Shown here piece after piece: positions 36,062-48,465 of a DNA stretch of 64,000 nucleotides (position 1 is the stretch's first letter; the number at the start of each line of letters is the position of its first letter). This DNA comes from Mugil cephalus (taxonomy: Eukaryota > Chordata > Actinopteri > Mugiliformes > Mugilidae). Both the position numbers and the translations under genes were made by a program. Below the pieces are notes generated by a model, which saw only the letters and a list, made by a program, of their open reading frames with translations, had not been told where the DNA came from and did no database searches. The stretch lies in assembly GCF_022458985.1 (NCBI RefSeq), contig NC_061771.1, positions 30,182,322-30,246,321 on the forward strand, in the 5' to 3' direction.

Positions 36062-37264
36062 GGTCCTGACCCTGATCCTCAGAGACTTGTTAGTCTAGAA
36101 CCTCAGGTTTCTAGGACCAGTTCCTGCTGAAAATCACAAATGGTTGAGATCCATCCGACTCACATCTGAACAGATCTGGAAGACACAAAAAAGAAAAGCT
36201 CAGTAATATGCTAGCTGGTTTAGTTTGTCAGACCGGCCCAGCGGCAACAGTCACAAACACAACTACAGCAACAGCAACAACAACAACAATAACTACTACA
36301 GAATTCCCTAGGGGAATTTCTGAAAGGGCCACAGGGGACTAGTGGCGGGGGTACCATCTCTGTCAACATGGGAATCAAACCCACGACCAGAGCGAAGACG
36401 TATGATCATCACTGAACACTGATATTGAGGAGCTGGATATTCGCCTCACACCAAGCCCAGGCGGTCATAATCTTTTGGCAGGTTGTCTGAGACCCAGCAT
36501 TCTGTTGCCATAAAAACCAGGGCAACAAATGCTGCATTAATAAGGTTCCCCATGGTCATACTATTTCGGCACACGTGTTGTAACATAAACGTATGTATGT
36601 ATCAGCTGTATTAACAGCAGAGACATGAGTTAGTCTCAGCTGTGGCTCTGGCCTGAGGGGTCAGGGGTTGCCATGGCAACTTGAGGTGGTCGTCAATGAC
36701 GACAGAAGCGCGCTGGGTCGAGACACAGAGAGAAGGGCGATTTTCTCCCTTTTCGCTGGTCTCACACTTGGTGTTACTGTGACAAAATCCGTAGCTCCTA
36801 TCAGACAAACAAGCAGACCGTGGGCGTCGTTAGACCTTCCTGAAGACGTTGATGTGTTTTTTGTCCTTGTAGAGTAAATATTTTGGACACACTTGTGAGT
36901 TAAACACAAAGGTCCCTTCTGCTTGTCTGACCAAGTCTTTACGTTACAGTCAATGCTGAGCAGAGAGACACGTGATCGCACTCAGAGACTCACACTTTAA
37001 ATTCTGTACGTCTCACTGCTTTGACGAGCACATTGTGAGAGACACAACAAGTTTGAAAAATCATGTGTGTAAATTGTGGCCGGTTCCATGCATTTTTTTT
37101 TTTTTTTTTTTTTGCAGTTATTCGTATTTTGTAGAGAAGAGTAATAACACACTGATCCCGATCAAACGGCACGTTTTGATATATAACTCGCCCTACGATC
37201 AAAGAGCTGAAGAGTTAAGGGACGAAAAAAGGGAAGAAGAGGAAAAATAATAATAATAAGAAGA

Positions 37265-37805
37265 AACATGAACAGCAACAACAGCAACAACACAATAGCA
37301 ACTGTCACAACACTAACAACACAACAGCAACAGTCACAACAACAGCAACAACGGTCACAACAGTAACAACACAATAGCAACTGTCACAAAACTAACAACA
37401 CAACAGCAACGTCACAACAGCAACAACGGTCACATCAGTCACATCAACAACAACAACAGTAACAAAACATCAGCAACTGTCACAACCCTAACAACACAAC
37501 AGCAACAACAGTCACAACAATAGCAACAACAGTCACAACAACAGCAACAACAACAGTAACAACAACAGCAACAATGACAGCAACTGTCACAACAGTAACA
37601 ACACATCAGCAACTGTCACATCACAACAGCAATAACACCCACATCAACAGCAACAACAGTCACAACAGAACAACACTACAGCTACATCAGTCACAACAAC
37701 AGCAACAACAGTCACAACAACAACAGCTACATCAACAGCAACAACTGTCACAATAGTAACAACACAACAGCAAAATCCAGAAAAACAACCACAACAGCAG
37801 CAGCA
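37265..37805 (+). repeat. (CAA/CAG)n-rich low-complexity array
   Basis: Irregular CAACAGCAACAACAGTCACA units make up the array, with a related short stretch at 36240-36300. It lies in the putative 5'UTR intron of sipa1. The Gln/Asn- or Ser/His-rich frames here follow from composition. Confidence 0.85.
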
Positions 37806-37942
37806 GCAGCCTGTCAGGCCGTAGTTTGGCCCAGAGCTCTCAGACTCGTTGATATTTTACAGAGTAGAAACACATGAATGTCTCCGTCATGTGACACAGT
37901 GACTGGAGACGTCTCACAGTCCTGTGATGACGACAACCTACC

Positions 37943-38030
37943 CACACTGACAACACGCCGTCACTTCACCTTCTCTTCGTTGATCCACCAACATCTGGAG
38001 GAAACCTTTGGACAACCTGAGCTCTAGGAA
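37943..38030 (-). other. Possible non-coding first exon of sipa1
   Basis: The minus strand has a good donor, GTGTGG|GTAGGTTGTC, at 37942/37943. It is preceded by GC-mixed sequence and could be spliced to the acceptor at 36127 upstream of the start codon. Its 5' end cannot be placed. This is inference from splice motifs only. Confidence 0.3.
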
Positions 38031-38119
38031 GTGGATCCAGTCTTTCAGAGACCAGACCAGACCAGCTGGATACCATCAGTCTGGCCACTGCTTCCTGTTT
38101 ACTGATCACATGATTACTG

Positions 38120-38335
38120 CTGTGTGTATGCGCGTGTTCTTGTACTTCCTACGTACTGAGGGCCGGTGGGACTTTTCAACAAAGTGAAGTCTTTTTTGGG
38201 GAATCGGGGACATTTTGTCTTCACAAGGCTGATTGAGGGTTAAGACTGTTTTTGTCATTGTAAAGGTCAGCAGGGTTGGGGTAAGAGGCTAAGGACCAAT
38301 GAGTGTCCTCACTAAGATAGAAGTACAGGAACATG
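38120..38335. mobile_element. Short TIR MITE flanked by TG microsatellites
   Basis: TGTTCTTGTACTTCCTAC at about 38127 is inverted at GATAGAAGTACAGGAACA ending near 38333. TGTGTG tracts lie on both sides. The interior includes GGGGACATTTTGTCTTCACA. This type of 0.2-kb element is common in fish. Confidence 0.65.
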
Positions 38336-39071
38336 TGTGTGTGTGTCTGTGTGTGTCATCCCTCAGCTCATCCTTATCTGATTTCATGTTCTAATCAAAG
38401 GAAAAGCTCCACCTTTCAGGAAAACCCTCCTTGTTCCACAGTAACTCACATCCACCCACAGGTCTTCAACATCTGGAGCACATCTGGAACATCTGCAGCA
38501 TGTAACACACAGGTAACACAAAGTTTCATGGTCCAATTGTCTTTTTTTTTTTTTTGAGACGTGGCCTGAAAACCTCATTCATTAAATGAACATTATTCTT
38601 ATGTAAGAATGTTGTGTATATTATGTTTATAATAATGTTGATTTGTCTGGTCTCTCTCTCTCTCTCTTTCTCTCTGCTGTTTCTAGTCAGACTTCAACTC
38701 CCATAATACATCTGCTGATGCGTTCAGGTGCCGCTAGTAAGCGTAAGGGAGTTCCTGTGTTCTGTATCAATAATCAGTGAATAATAAATTCCTTGTGGTG
38801 AAGTGAAGTTTACTAGAACAACCTGAATAATAACCTGAGGTTTGCTGCCACCTGCAGGAGACTCAGAGATCGGTCTGAGGAATTTATATCCACATCCAGA
38901 TGAGTTTATTATTATTATTATTATTATCTGGTGGATTGTTTTGTTTTCTTCTTCGTCTGTATTTTACTACAAAGGCTTAAAAGTGCCTCAAGATTAAAAG
39001 TTTTACCACTGACTGTCTCGGACAGAGGGACAGAAAAAAGACAGTGGACTGTTGCTTTTCATCAGCCGGAC

Positions 39072-39077
39072 TTTATT
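39072..39077 (-). terminator. Polyadenylation signal of rtn3
   Basis: On the minus strand AATAAA occurs 57 nt after the rtn3 stop at 39134. Confidence 0.65.
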
Positions 39078-39133
39078 GACCAATCAGCAGCTGAGTCAGT
39101 GACAAACGGACCAATCAGAAGAAGGGGGCGGGG

Positions 39134-41123
39134 TCACTCCACTTTGGTCCTCTTCACAGCTCCAGGTAACCTGTCCTGCAGCCTGGAGACACAGAGACAA
39201 AATAATGTCAACGTCTGCCTGGTAACCACGGTAACTGGTTAGCTGCATCAATATCGATATCTACTTATGTACAGTATTGAACATAAAGACATTTCATATA
39301 GTTTTGTAATACATGTGGTATCTACATTTATAAAATGTATATGAAATTATTTAAGTTTTATGCTTTAACTTTAATTATTATTCATATTTATATCCATTAT
39401 TGATGCTTTTCTGTGTAAAGTTTTCAGCATGTGGTTTTTGTTTTTGATTTATTTATTTGTTTACTTACTGGTCTACCTGTTCCGCTTTTTCGCATTTTTT
39501 CTCTATTATCCATTTTCTTTTCATTATTTGCACATTTAAAATAAAGTCTATCAATCAATCGATCAATCAATAATAGCAGTAATAATGGTAATTATAATGA
39601 GGCAGCAATAACAGTAACGATAATAGAGTTTGAGCTTCATTTACTTCAAATGAAGTAAATGAAAGGAAAGGGATTAAAAGTAGATACTGGTGCTAATAAT
39701 AATAATAATAATAATGATAATAATAATTATTAACACACACACACACACACTCAGATGAATGTGAAACAAACATGAACTCACTTCTGTAGAAAATCCTCGA
39801 GTTTGGTTCGAAGCAACTCGACGTGTTGATCAATCTGAGTCTAAACACACAAACAAACACAAACACACACACGTTTTGTAATGGTTGTCTGGTTCTGACA
39901 CAGAGAGCTGTTTGTAGTTCGTTACCTTCTTCTTCTGGTAGATGAGCGGCGTGGTGAAGAAAATGACGTCAGCTGGAAACAACAGAGAACGTTAGAAAAA
40001 AAACAAACAAAAATGAAAACGATTCATTCTGAAACAGCCACAAAGAAACAGACTCACCGAGAATCAAGATGGAGACTCCGTTAAAGACGGCACCCACGTA
40101 GGTCAACACCCACATGACTGCAGCCAGCTGAAACACGACAACAGAGACATGAAACATGACAACAAGCAACTGAAACACAACAACAGAGACATGAAACATG
40201 ACAACAAAGAGATGAAACATGACAACAGAGAGATGAAACATTACAACAAGCAACTGAAACATGACAACAAAGAGATGAAACACGACAACAGAGATGAAAC
40301 ATTACAACAAGCAACTGAAACATGACAACAAAGAGATGAAACACGACAACAGAGACATGAAACATGACAACAAGCAACTGAAACACGACAACAGAGACAT
40401 GAAACATTACAACAAGCAACTGAAACATGACAACAGAGAGATGAAACATGACAACAAAGAGATGAAACATGACAACAGAGAAATTAAACATGACAACAAA
40501 GAGATGAAACATGACAACAAAGAGATGAAACGTGACATCAAAGAGATGAAACGTGACAACAGAGACATGAAACATGACAACAGAGAGATGAAACATGACA
40601 ACAGAGAGATGAAACATGACAACAAAGAGATGAAACAACAACAAAGAGATCAAACATGACAACAAAGAGATCAAACATGACAACGCAGTGATGAAACACG
40701 ACAACAAAGAGATGAAACAACAACAAAGAGATGAAACATGACAACAAAGAGATGAAACATGACAACAGAGAGATGAAACATGACAACAAAGAGATGAAAC
40801 ATGACAACACAGAGATGAAACAACAACAAAGAGATGAAACATGACAAAAAATGACAACAAAGAGATGAAACATGACAACAAAGAGATGAAACAACAACAA
40901 AGAGATGAAACATAACAACAAAGAGATGAAACAACAACAAAGAGATGAAACATGACAACAAAGAGATGACACATGACAACAAAGAGATGACACATGACAA
41001 CAAAGAAATGAAACATGACAACAAAGAAATGAAACATGACACATGTTTTCATGTTCGTATAAACCTCGGATTAATCCTGACCCTGAACCCTGAATCACAG
41101 TCTGTGTGGAGACGTCTCTACAG

Positions 41124-41172
<49 letters not shown>

Positions 41173-43469
41173 CACCACCATGACTGTTTATTATGTCTGC
41201 CAGACACCTGTGCTAACGTTAGCACCGTGCTAACACTCGTGAGGCACCTTCAGAGAGTCGACCAGGTCTTCAACCAGCAGCAGCCTCCTGGCCTGACAGC
41301 TGAACCAGTTCAGGTGGATCAGACTCTGATCAGCGATCTGCCGCACAGACTCCGAGGACACAGAGATGTCCTTCTCCAGCAGAGACCTGAGGACAGAGGA
41401 CGGACGAGGACGTTACAGCGTGTCACTGTGTGTCGTTGTTGGGCGTCTCACTGTGTGTTACCTGAACGGATGACCTTCATCGGACTTCTGCACGGCCTGG
41501 ATCACTGACTTGTAAATCCTGCACAGAGGAAGAAGACGCTCAGACGACATCACTTCCCAGTCGTTTACCTGTCTGCCCCGGAGCCCCGCCCACCTGAAGG
41601 TGATGGTGACGGAGAGGAAGGCCAGCAGCAGGTAGGACACCACGCTGATGACTGACAGCGTCGCCACGGAGACGAGGACCAGCAGCGACAGGCCGAACGC
41701 TGCCGCCGACTTCTTGGGTTCTTTCCAGTGGACGAGCTGTAAGGCTGCAGAGACAGAGAGACTGAGGCCACGCCTACCCGCAGGGCATGATGGGTAATAA
41801 CTAAAGGTCCTAGTCTGGTGCGTCACAGAAACAGTCCACCTTTAGTTTAGGACAGGGGGTGGGGCCCGGTTTAAAAAATGAGAAAGTGTCCGAGGGTCAA
41901 CGGTCCCTGACAACAATAAAAAACAAACAAAAACGCACATAAATATCCTGTTTTTTTTAATATATTTTCCTTTATATGTAACAGACAATGAAGCTACCAC
42001 ATGTAAACATTCAGATAACCACATGAGTCACCCCCCCCAACCCCCTCCCTCCTATAATCCAGGAGGTCATGTGGATCTGATTAAGGACGTGGACCTGCAT
42101 TCCTCAGAGACCAGTGTAAACCTCTCACAAGGTCCTTGTTACTCGGTCTAAACATGTTTGTATCAACTGTGCCCCTTCAACGTATTTGCTTCCTGCAGAA
42201 ATGTTCTACAGTTCAAAAGAAAAACGTTTTGACCTGAATGCTGAATGTTGACGAAGAGAATCCAGTGAAACAGAGGAAACGCAAATATGAGGCTCGTGTA
42301 TTTGTTTATTCAGGGAAAATGAACCAATGTTACATATCAGTGAGGTCCACCTCTAGGTTAACTTCAAGGTCCAGTCAGAGTCCATGTGTCCATCACTGTG
42401 ATGAGGTTCAGTTCCTGGTTTAGTTTAAATGCATCAGGGATTTGTCTCAGTCTGATCTTCACATGTTTGTGTTGAAGTGAATGATGACAAACAGATGAAA
42501 GGAGCTTTGTGAGGAGCTCAGATATAAAGAGTTGTTGTTGCTCGTCAGGCTGGAAAAGGTTCCACAACCGTCTCTAAAGAGTCTGGAAGCCACAAATAAT
42601 CCACAGAGAGTCAGACAGACTGAAGCCAGCCATAACATTATGACCACTGACAGGAGAATTAAACAACATTTAAACCATTTTGTGACACTTCAATGTTCTG
42701 CTGGGAAACGTAAGGACCTGGCATTCATTCATATGGATGCACCCACCCAGACCAGACCAGACCAGACCAGACCACAGCAATGACAATTCCGTGATGAAGA
42801 CACAGACACACAAACAAAAACGCTATAAGAGCAACTAAAAACAAAACATGAAGAACAGCATGTTGATCTGGCCTCCAAATTCACTAGATCCCAAACGGAT
42901 CAAGTATCTGTGGGATGATCCACAGAGGCCCCTCCCCTCAAAGACCCCCCCCCCCCCACTAACAACAGGACACCCTCAAAAGACCCATGTCCATCCATTC
43001 TCTGATGAGTCACAACAGTTTTGGAGGCACAAAGGAGACCTACACAATATTAGGAAGGTGGTCATAATGTTATGCTGGATCAGCGTGCACCTATAACAGT
43101 GCTGAGTTCGTCACTGAGGCCTGATTAACAATCAGCTGATCCATTTACTAAGACCGGGACAATAGAGCTTTGTGTCGTTACCTCTAAGCTATATTCGTTA
43201 GCATTGTTAGCATGTCACTAGTTAAACGTCTTTAATATTTCAGGTTCTTTCTTCCACATTAAAAACAAACAAAAAAAAAAACATTTTTAAAACATCTTAG
43301 ACACAATCAGCTGCTTTCAACCAGACGGCCATCAGCTGACCCATTACGCTCATGAGCCGGTGGAGACCAGGTGAGTCCACTTACTTGTGTGTGTGAGGTC
43401 TCTGAGGGAGGACGAGGAGTTGTTGGAGGACGACGAAGAGTCAAAGCTGCTGCTGGTGGAGTCGGCCAT
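39134..43469 (-). CDS. rtn3: Reticulon (RTN3-like)
   Basis: Reticulons are hairpin membrane proteins that shape tubular endoplasmic reticulum. Eight coding exons: 43385-43469, 41594-41744, 41462-41518, 41248-41386, 40058-40127, 39926-39972, 39782-39840 and 39134-39182. They total 657 nt, 218 aa (short RTN3 isoform 236 in human). A Ser-rich N-terminus ([17 protein letters not shown]) precedes the reticulon homology domain. First hairpin: [20 protein letters not shown] through [20 protein letters not shown]. Linker: [31 protein letters not shown] leads to the second hairpin, [19 protein letters not shown]. Then [19 protein letters not shown] and the end [28 protein letters not shown] and KTQID favour RTN3 over RTN1, RTN2 and RTN4. 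Parts are fast-evolving ([14 protein letters not shown]), so a diverged duplicate is possible. Confidence 0.93.
40130..41045 (+). repeat. 21-bp minisatellite in rtn3 intron, grown from its 3' splice site
   Basis: More than 40 copies of a unit of about 21 bp (GAGATGAAACATGACAACAA) run from 2 bp beyond the exon's splice acceptor (exon edge 40127). Because 21 is a multiple of three, both strands stay open in several frames (KEMKHDN or HLFVVMF repeats). Early units keep the acceptor-like minus-strand sequence TGTTTCAG. See findings. Confidence 0.95.
42440..42626 (+). mobile_element. Tc1/mariner transposase N-terminal fragment
   Basis: A plus-strand frame contains [20 protein letters not shown], matching the helix-turn-helix start of fish Tc1-like transposases (VVDAHQAGKGYKTISKEFGLHQ). 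Only about the first 60 residues remain. The fragment abuts the TIR element that starts at 42627. Confidence 0.8.
42627..43084. mobile_element. Non-autonomous TIR element, copy 2
   Basis: The left end CAGCCATAACATTATGACCA is inverted at the right end GGTCATAATGTTATGCTGGA. The interior matches copy 1 at 19259-19656 (GGCCTCCAAATTCACTAGAT, CTGTGGGATGATCCACAGAG, GTTTTGGAGGCACAAAGG). It contains an expanded (CCAGA)n tract at 42758-42776. It sits in the first rtn3 intron. Confidence 0.75.
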
Positions 43470-43549
43470 TTTCTGCTCCTTCTCCTGCAGGTGTCGGTCT
43501 GAGAGTGAGCTGGAGGTGGAGGCGGCGATGGCGTCATCTCAGGGGGCCC

Positions 43550-43550
43550 G

Positions 43551-43586
<36 letters not shown>
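43550..43586 (+). repeat. (GT)n microsatellite
   Basis: An uninterrupted GT run of about 17 repeats just upstream of the rtn3 start region. Confidence 0.9.
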
Positions 43587-43587
<1 letters not shown>

Positions 43588-43723
43588 CTCCGTTCAGGAT
43601 TAACATTCAAAACACAAGCTGGATCTGTTGTCATAGCAACCCCCCCTTCTGTGGCGTCCATCTTGGTTCTGACTCATTACACCTGTAGACAGTCGGACTC
43701 TGATAGAAGTCTTTGTTCAACCC

Positions 43724-43729
43724 TTTATT
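43724..43729 (-). terminator. Polyadenylation signal of srsf7
   Basis: AATAAA on the minus strand, 162 nt after the srsf7 stop. Confidence 0.6.
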
Positions 43730-43890
43730 CATATGGCGTCGACAGCAATACAAGCTGGTGTTGACTGGTCATGTGATCATACTGTGACAAACAGGAAGTA
43801 AACGGATTTAAGAGACAGAGAAGAACAAGAACCAGGAATCAATGATATTCACAGGAGAAACTTCAAACAAAAAAACAAAAAAAAAAAACT

Positions 43891-46800
43891 TCAGTCGTCT
43901 GTAACAGAGCTCCCTGAGGGCGAGTGACTATCAGAAACAGAGAGAGAGAGAGAGAGCGTCAGTCTCCATGTTGATAGAAACCAAACTGGACCAGGACCAG
44001 GACCAGGACCAGGACTCACCTTCTAGTTGGAGATCCAGAACGAGAGCGACCCATCGACCCGGACCTGCAGACACACAACAGAAATATAATTCGCCTGTGA
44101 GGCAGACGGATCACCGTGGTAACACCTACCTGCTCCGGCCTCGAGACCTGGACCTGGTTCTGGACCCGGTTCTGGACCTGGAGAACACAAGCAGAAGGCT
44201 TCAGTATTAAAGCTGGTTCTAGCTCCGCTGCAACCGTGGCGACAGAAAGAGGGTCTGACCTGGACCTCCTCGTGGAGACGGATCTGGATCTGGACCGACG
44301 AGGAGAGAAAGACCTGGACCTGGACCTGGACCTGGTGACACCATCAACAGGTGAGAACACCTCCAGCAGATTAAGAGTCTCATACCGGGCAGGGCCAGTA
44401 CCGAGGGGCATCAGAACTGAATCTAAATGATCCCTGCAGTCGGTTTCTATGGTTTTGCCTGCAGCCAATCACGGCGAGCGTTCTTTGATTCGATGCACCG
44501 TGTGATTGGTCCATCACTACAACACCAGGAGCTTTTCACGCTGCCTCTGTGGTGGATTTGGCTGCTCAGCGTTCAGAGAAGCCACCAAAACGCTCCAAAG
44601 TACGGCTGAACTACACACCTGCTGGTTTCCAGGAAATGTATAAAATACAACAAGATGATTTCGAGGAAGACTGGGAATACGAGCAACGTCATAAAGACAC
44701 GGAGTCACCTGAGGGTGGAGGGCAGCACTGTGTTTACAACCATCGATCCCTTCACGGAGCGTTTAAATAGCTACTATGCTAACTGTACTCATCCTCTGTG
44801 AGTTAAAACATTTATTGCTGAGTAAATCATTTGTTGTAAGCAGTTGTGTGTGCTAACGCTAACTTTCTTGCTAACTGTTACCTAACTTAATAGATCCTCA
44901 ATGTTTGATGAGGAGCGTCACCGTGTTAGAGAATATTGATTCATGGTTGTGATGTTGATGAATTACACACGTTTATATGGACAAACCCACCATGACAGAT
45001 TCTGAACCGCGAAAATGAAGCCTGAAGTGGGCGGAGCCATGTTGGATGAGCTTTACTCCGCCCACACTCAGACACTCCAAATACGGACATGGAAGTCGTA
45101 TTGGGGGCGGAGCCTGGACGTTGAGACCCGCCCACCCAACTACCTGTTAGCTCAGGCTACCACCCGTCAATCAAAGCATTAATGTCCTTAAATATGCTGA
45201 ATTTTAGTCAGAAACTAATTCACCCCTCGAACAGTTTTCTTGAATTATGGAATTAACTATTGCGATTAAAATCGTTTTTTTTGTACCAGGCTTTAAACAT
45301 GTTTAATGATGCTGTAAAGTTGTCTGTGGGGATTTGCTCCCTAGTGGTGCCTCAAGTGGCCACTTGATGAACTGCAGTTTTTGGGAGTCCCATATGGACT
45401 TCATCGCTGAGACCTGGAGGTTACACAGCCCAGATAATACCTTCTTCTTCAGTAACACTTCATTTAAACAACTGGTTGTTTTCTATTCACATGATTAAAA
45501 CTGAATGAAGTAAAATAAATAAAGAAAGAACTGAAGTTCTCAGTTGGTATCGTTAACTGGTATCGACTTTTTTCAAGGATACCCAGCCCTACCACCGGGG
45601 ACTCACCTCCTCCCTCGGCTCCTGCTACGACTCCTGCTGCGTGAGTGCCGCCTCCTACGGGACCTGGACCGAGACCTGGACCTGAACCAGAACCCAAAGA
45701 GCGGCAGTGAGGGGTGGAGCGAGCCGGGCCGGAAATAAAGTGATGAATAGTTACTCATGCAGGTAGAACAGGTGTAAGACTGGACTTTAATGGTGATGAG
45801 ATAAACCTTTTTCCAGGTCGGCCCTCTTTGGACCGGGTCTAGCAGATCTAGACGATCTAGAAGATTTCTAACGTCGACCGTACTGACACCCAAATCGCTT
45901 GACTTGATGGAAGCAAGGCGGGTTTTTCTAGAAGGGACCGCCGTCCAGCGGGTCTCTTCCTCGTTACATTACTGACGGCCAAATTAGGGGGACGGGGCGC
46001 TGGTCTGAGATCAGTTCAGCCTCAGCTCGCCAGAAAAACACTCTAGTCATGAAAGAGCTTTGGATCTGAAAGGTTTGGACCAGGAGTTAAAGACCTCACA
46101 TTCAGCCAGAAAGAAACACGTTAGAGACACTAGCAGACCTGGACCCAGCAGGACCCAGTAGATCCCAGCAGGACTCTGCAGGACCCAGCAGGACCCAGCA
46201 GGACCCAGCAGGACCCAGCAGATCCCAGCAGGACCCAGCAGGACCCAGCAGGACCTAGCAGATCCCAGCAGGACTCTGCAGGACCTAGCAGGACCTAGTA
46301 GATCCCAGCAGGACCCAGCAGGACCCAGCAGATCACAGCCTAGCAGACCCAGCAGTAGAGACCAGCGATCCCAGCAGGACCACAGGACCCAGCAGGACCT
46401 AGCAGACATGCACCAGCAGATCCCAGCAGTAGGACCGCAGCAGCAGGACCCAGCAAGCAGACCCAGCAAGCCAGAGGACCTAGCAGCAGACCCAGCAGAA
46501 CCCAGCAGGACCTAGCAGGACCCAGCAGATCCCAGCAGATCCCAGCAGGACTCTGCAGGACGTCCTGCTGGACTCAGGTCTGACAGCTTCACTTTCATAC
46601 AAACATTTCTGAGACATCAGAGACAAAAACAGTTGAGACCAAACAGAAGTTAAAATAATAAAAGTTAATTAAACATTTCATGTGAGACTGGACTCTGTTA
46701 GTCCTGTTAACAGCTGGTGATACTGTTTCATCATCGTCGCTAAGCGACCGGGCCTTTCATCAGACGTGACGTCGCGGCGGTGGTTGTCGTGGTTACCTGC

Positions 46801-47633
46801 TCCTCCGGCCCCGGCGGCTGTAGCGGTGACAGTCGTAGGCGTAGTGGCCTCTCTCTCCACACTCGTAGCATTTGTCGTCGGGGTCGAAAGGTCGACGTGT
46901 CGGGGGCCGGTCGTGCCGAGAGCGCCGGGGCATCCCGGTGGACTTCTCAACCCGGACCCGGCTCCCGCAGATCACCCTGCAACCAGATGATTCACCCCAA
47001 TTAACCTTAATTAACTACATCTCAACACAGTTTTTATTCAACAGAATAATTCACCTCAATTAACCCCAATTAACCCTTAATTAACGTACTAAAATAAACT
47101 TTAATTAACTAAAGACACACCTCCATCAGATCAGTTTTCACCTTTAACGATTGAAGGTGATTAAAATCCATTTTAATCTCCATAAATTAACTCTAAAATA
47201 ATTTTAATGTGATAGCAGAGGGCGTGAGTGTTTCCAGGTGTGTGATGACCACTGACTTTCCATCCAACCCTCTGACGGCGTCGTCTGCGTCTCGGGGGTC
47301 TTCGAACTCCACGAAGGCGAAGCCCGGAGGGTTCCTGGCGATCCAGACGGTTCTGAGGGGTCCGTAGAACCCGAAGGCCCGCTCCAGCTCACCTTTACCT
47401 GTCCCCGTCCCCAGGTTTCCCACGTACACTTTGGTCTCTGGGGGACACAGAGGAGGACAGTCCAGCCGTTAACGGCCAATCAGAGAGAGGCCTGCTATGT
47501 CACAGACATGGAGACATGTGATCAGTGGGATAGTAACAACAACAGCAATGAGAAGAAGAACAAGAAAAATGATTATTATTATTAGTATCATAAAGTTGAG
47601 TGTTCAGGTGAGTGTTGACAACTGATTTTCCGC

Positions 47634-47675
<42 letters not shown>

Positions 47676-48271
47676 TAACATTATTGCTATTATTATTATT
47701 ATTATTATTATCATATAGTTGAGTGTTCAGGTGAGTGTTGACAACTGATTTTCTGTAATAATAATAATAATTATTAACATTATTGCTATTATTATTATTA
47801 TTATTATTATTATCAAATTAATAATCATTATCATCTCTTACAGGAGAAGAAGACGATTGGACTGAATCCCAACATGTCACAGATCAATAATTATTCATAA
47901 TTTAATTATTCATGTCACTAGGAGCCAGAATTTAACTAAATGTTGAACTAAATTGAACCAGTCCTCATTAAGCCAAATATTATAATGGTGGCATTTATAT
48001 AACATGAAATATCAATATGATTTAGTCATAAATTCTGATTATAAAAGTCATAAAGTATCATTATAAAAGTCAGGAGGGACGTCAACAAGTATAAGATATA
48101 ATCAGGTTTAAACTACTCGGGTCTTTGTTCATTAAACATTAAATGACACTAAAGTCGTGTTGTGACTAATGACCGCTGCCGTCCGCCCATGAGGGACACA
48201 TGAGGGACACATGAGGGACACATGAGGACACAGAGCGGGTTACCTCCTCCATACCGACCGTGTCTGGACAT
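43891..48271 (-). CDS. srsf7: Serine/arginine-rich splicing factor 7
   Basis: SRSF7 binds exonic enhancers and promotes splicing and mRNA export. Eight coding exons: 48244-48271, 47257-47437, 46797-46976, 45607-45681, 44260-44331, 44130-44177, 44020-44064 and 43891-43927. They total 666 nt, 221 aa (human 238). An N-terminal RRM (about 12-85) has RNP2 VYVGNL and RNP1 [14 protein letters not shown] zinc knuckle [14 protein letters not shown], which distinguishes SRSF7 from SRSF3, is followed by an RS domain of SR/RS dipeptides spread over four short exons, and the end SGSSVTDD. The short RS exons carry GGTCCAGG-type internal repeats. In mammals this gene has an autoregulatory poison exon in intron 3; intron 45682-46796 here is occupied by a minisatellite and I could not locate such an exon. 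Divergent from gemin6, as in human. Confidence 0.95.
46131..46562 (+). repeat. CAGGACCCAG minisatellite in srsf7 intron 3
   Basis: About forty tandem units of roughly 10-11 bp (CAGGACCCAG, with CAGATCCCAG and CAGGACTCTG variants) make up the array. The pattern of variants suggests larger internal duplications. Confidence 0.92.
47560..47825 (+). repeat. (AAT)n/(ATT)n tracts in a 118-bp tandem duplication
   Basis: GTTGAGTGTTCAGGTGAGTG followed by an (AAT)n then (ATT)n tract occurs twice (about 47597 and 47717). The AAT-ATT arms can pair as a hairpin. It lies in srsf7 intron 1. Confidence 0.85.
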
Positions 48272-48465
48272 CCTCACCCCGGGTCCACGGCTCCACACAG
48301 TCCGACCTCTGTGTGGAGGTTAGCTTAGCCGCTAGCTTAGCCGTTAGCTGCTCAACGGACCGGAAGTCAACTGAAACTATTTCCGGTTAGAGTTTCATCT
48401 TTTATTCAATTTATTTAATTGTATATTTTGTAATTAATTGACCCTATTAGATACGCCGAGCTCTC

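Noticed and set aside
37574-37756. Gln/Asn/His-rich prion-like frame
   Set aside because: Simple CAA/CAG repeat translated; no start context or conservation evidence.
40081-41508. Long open frames on both strands (up to 323 codons) with KEMKHDN or HLFVVMF repeats
   Set aside because: They are the 21-bp rtn3 intron minisatellite read in frame; a period divisible by three keeps frames open without selection.
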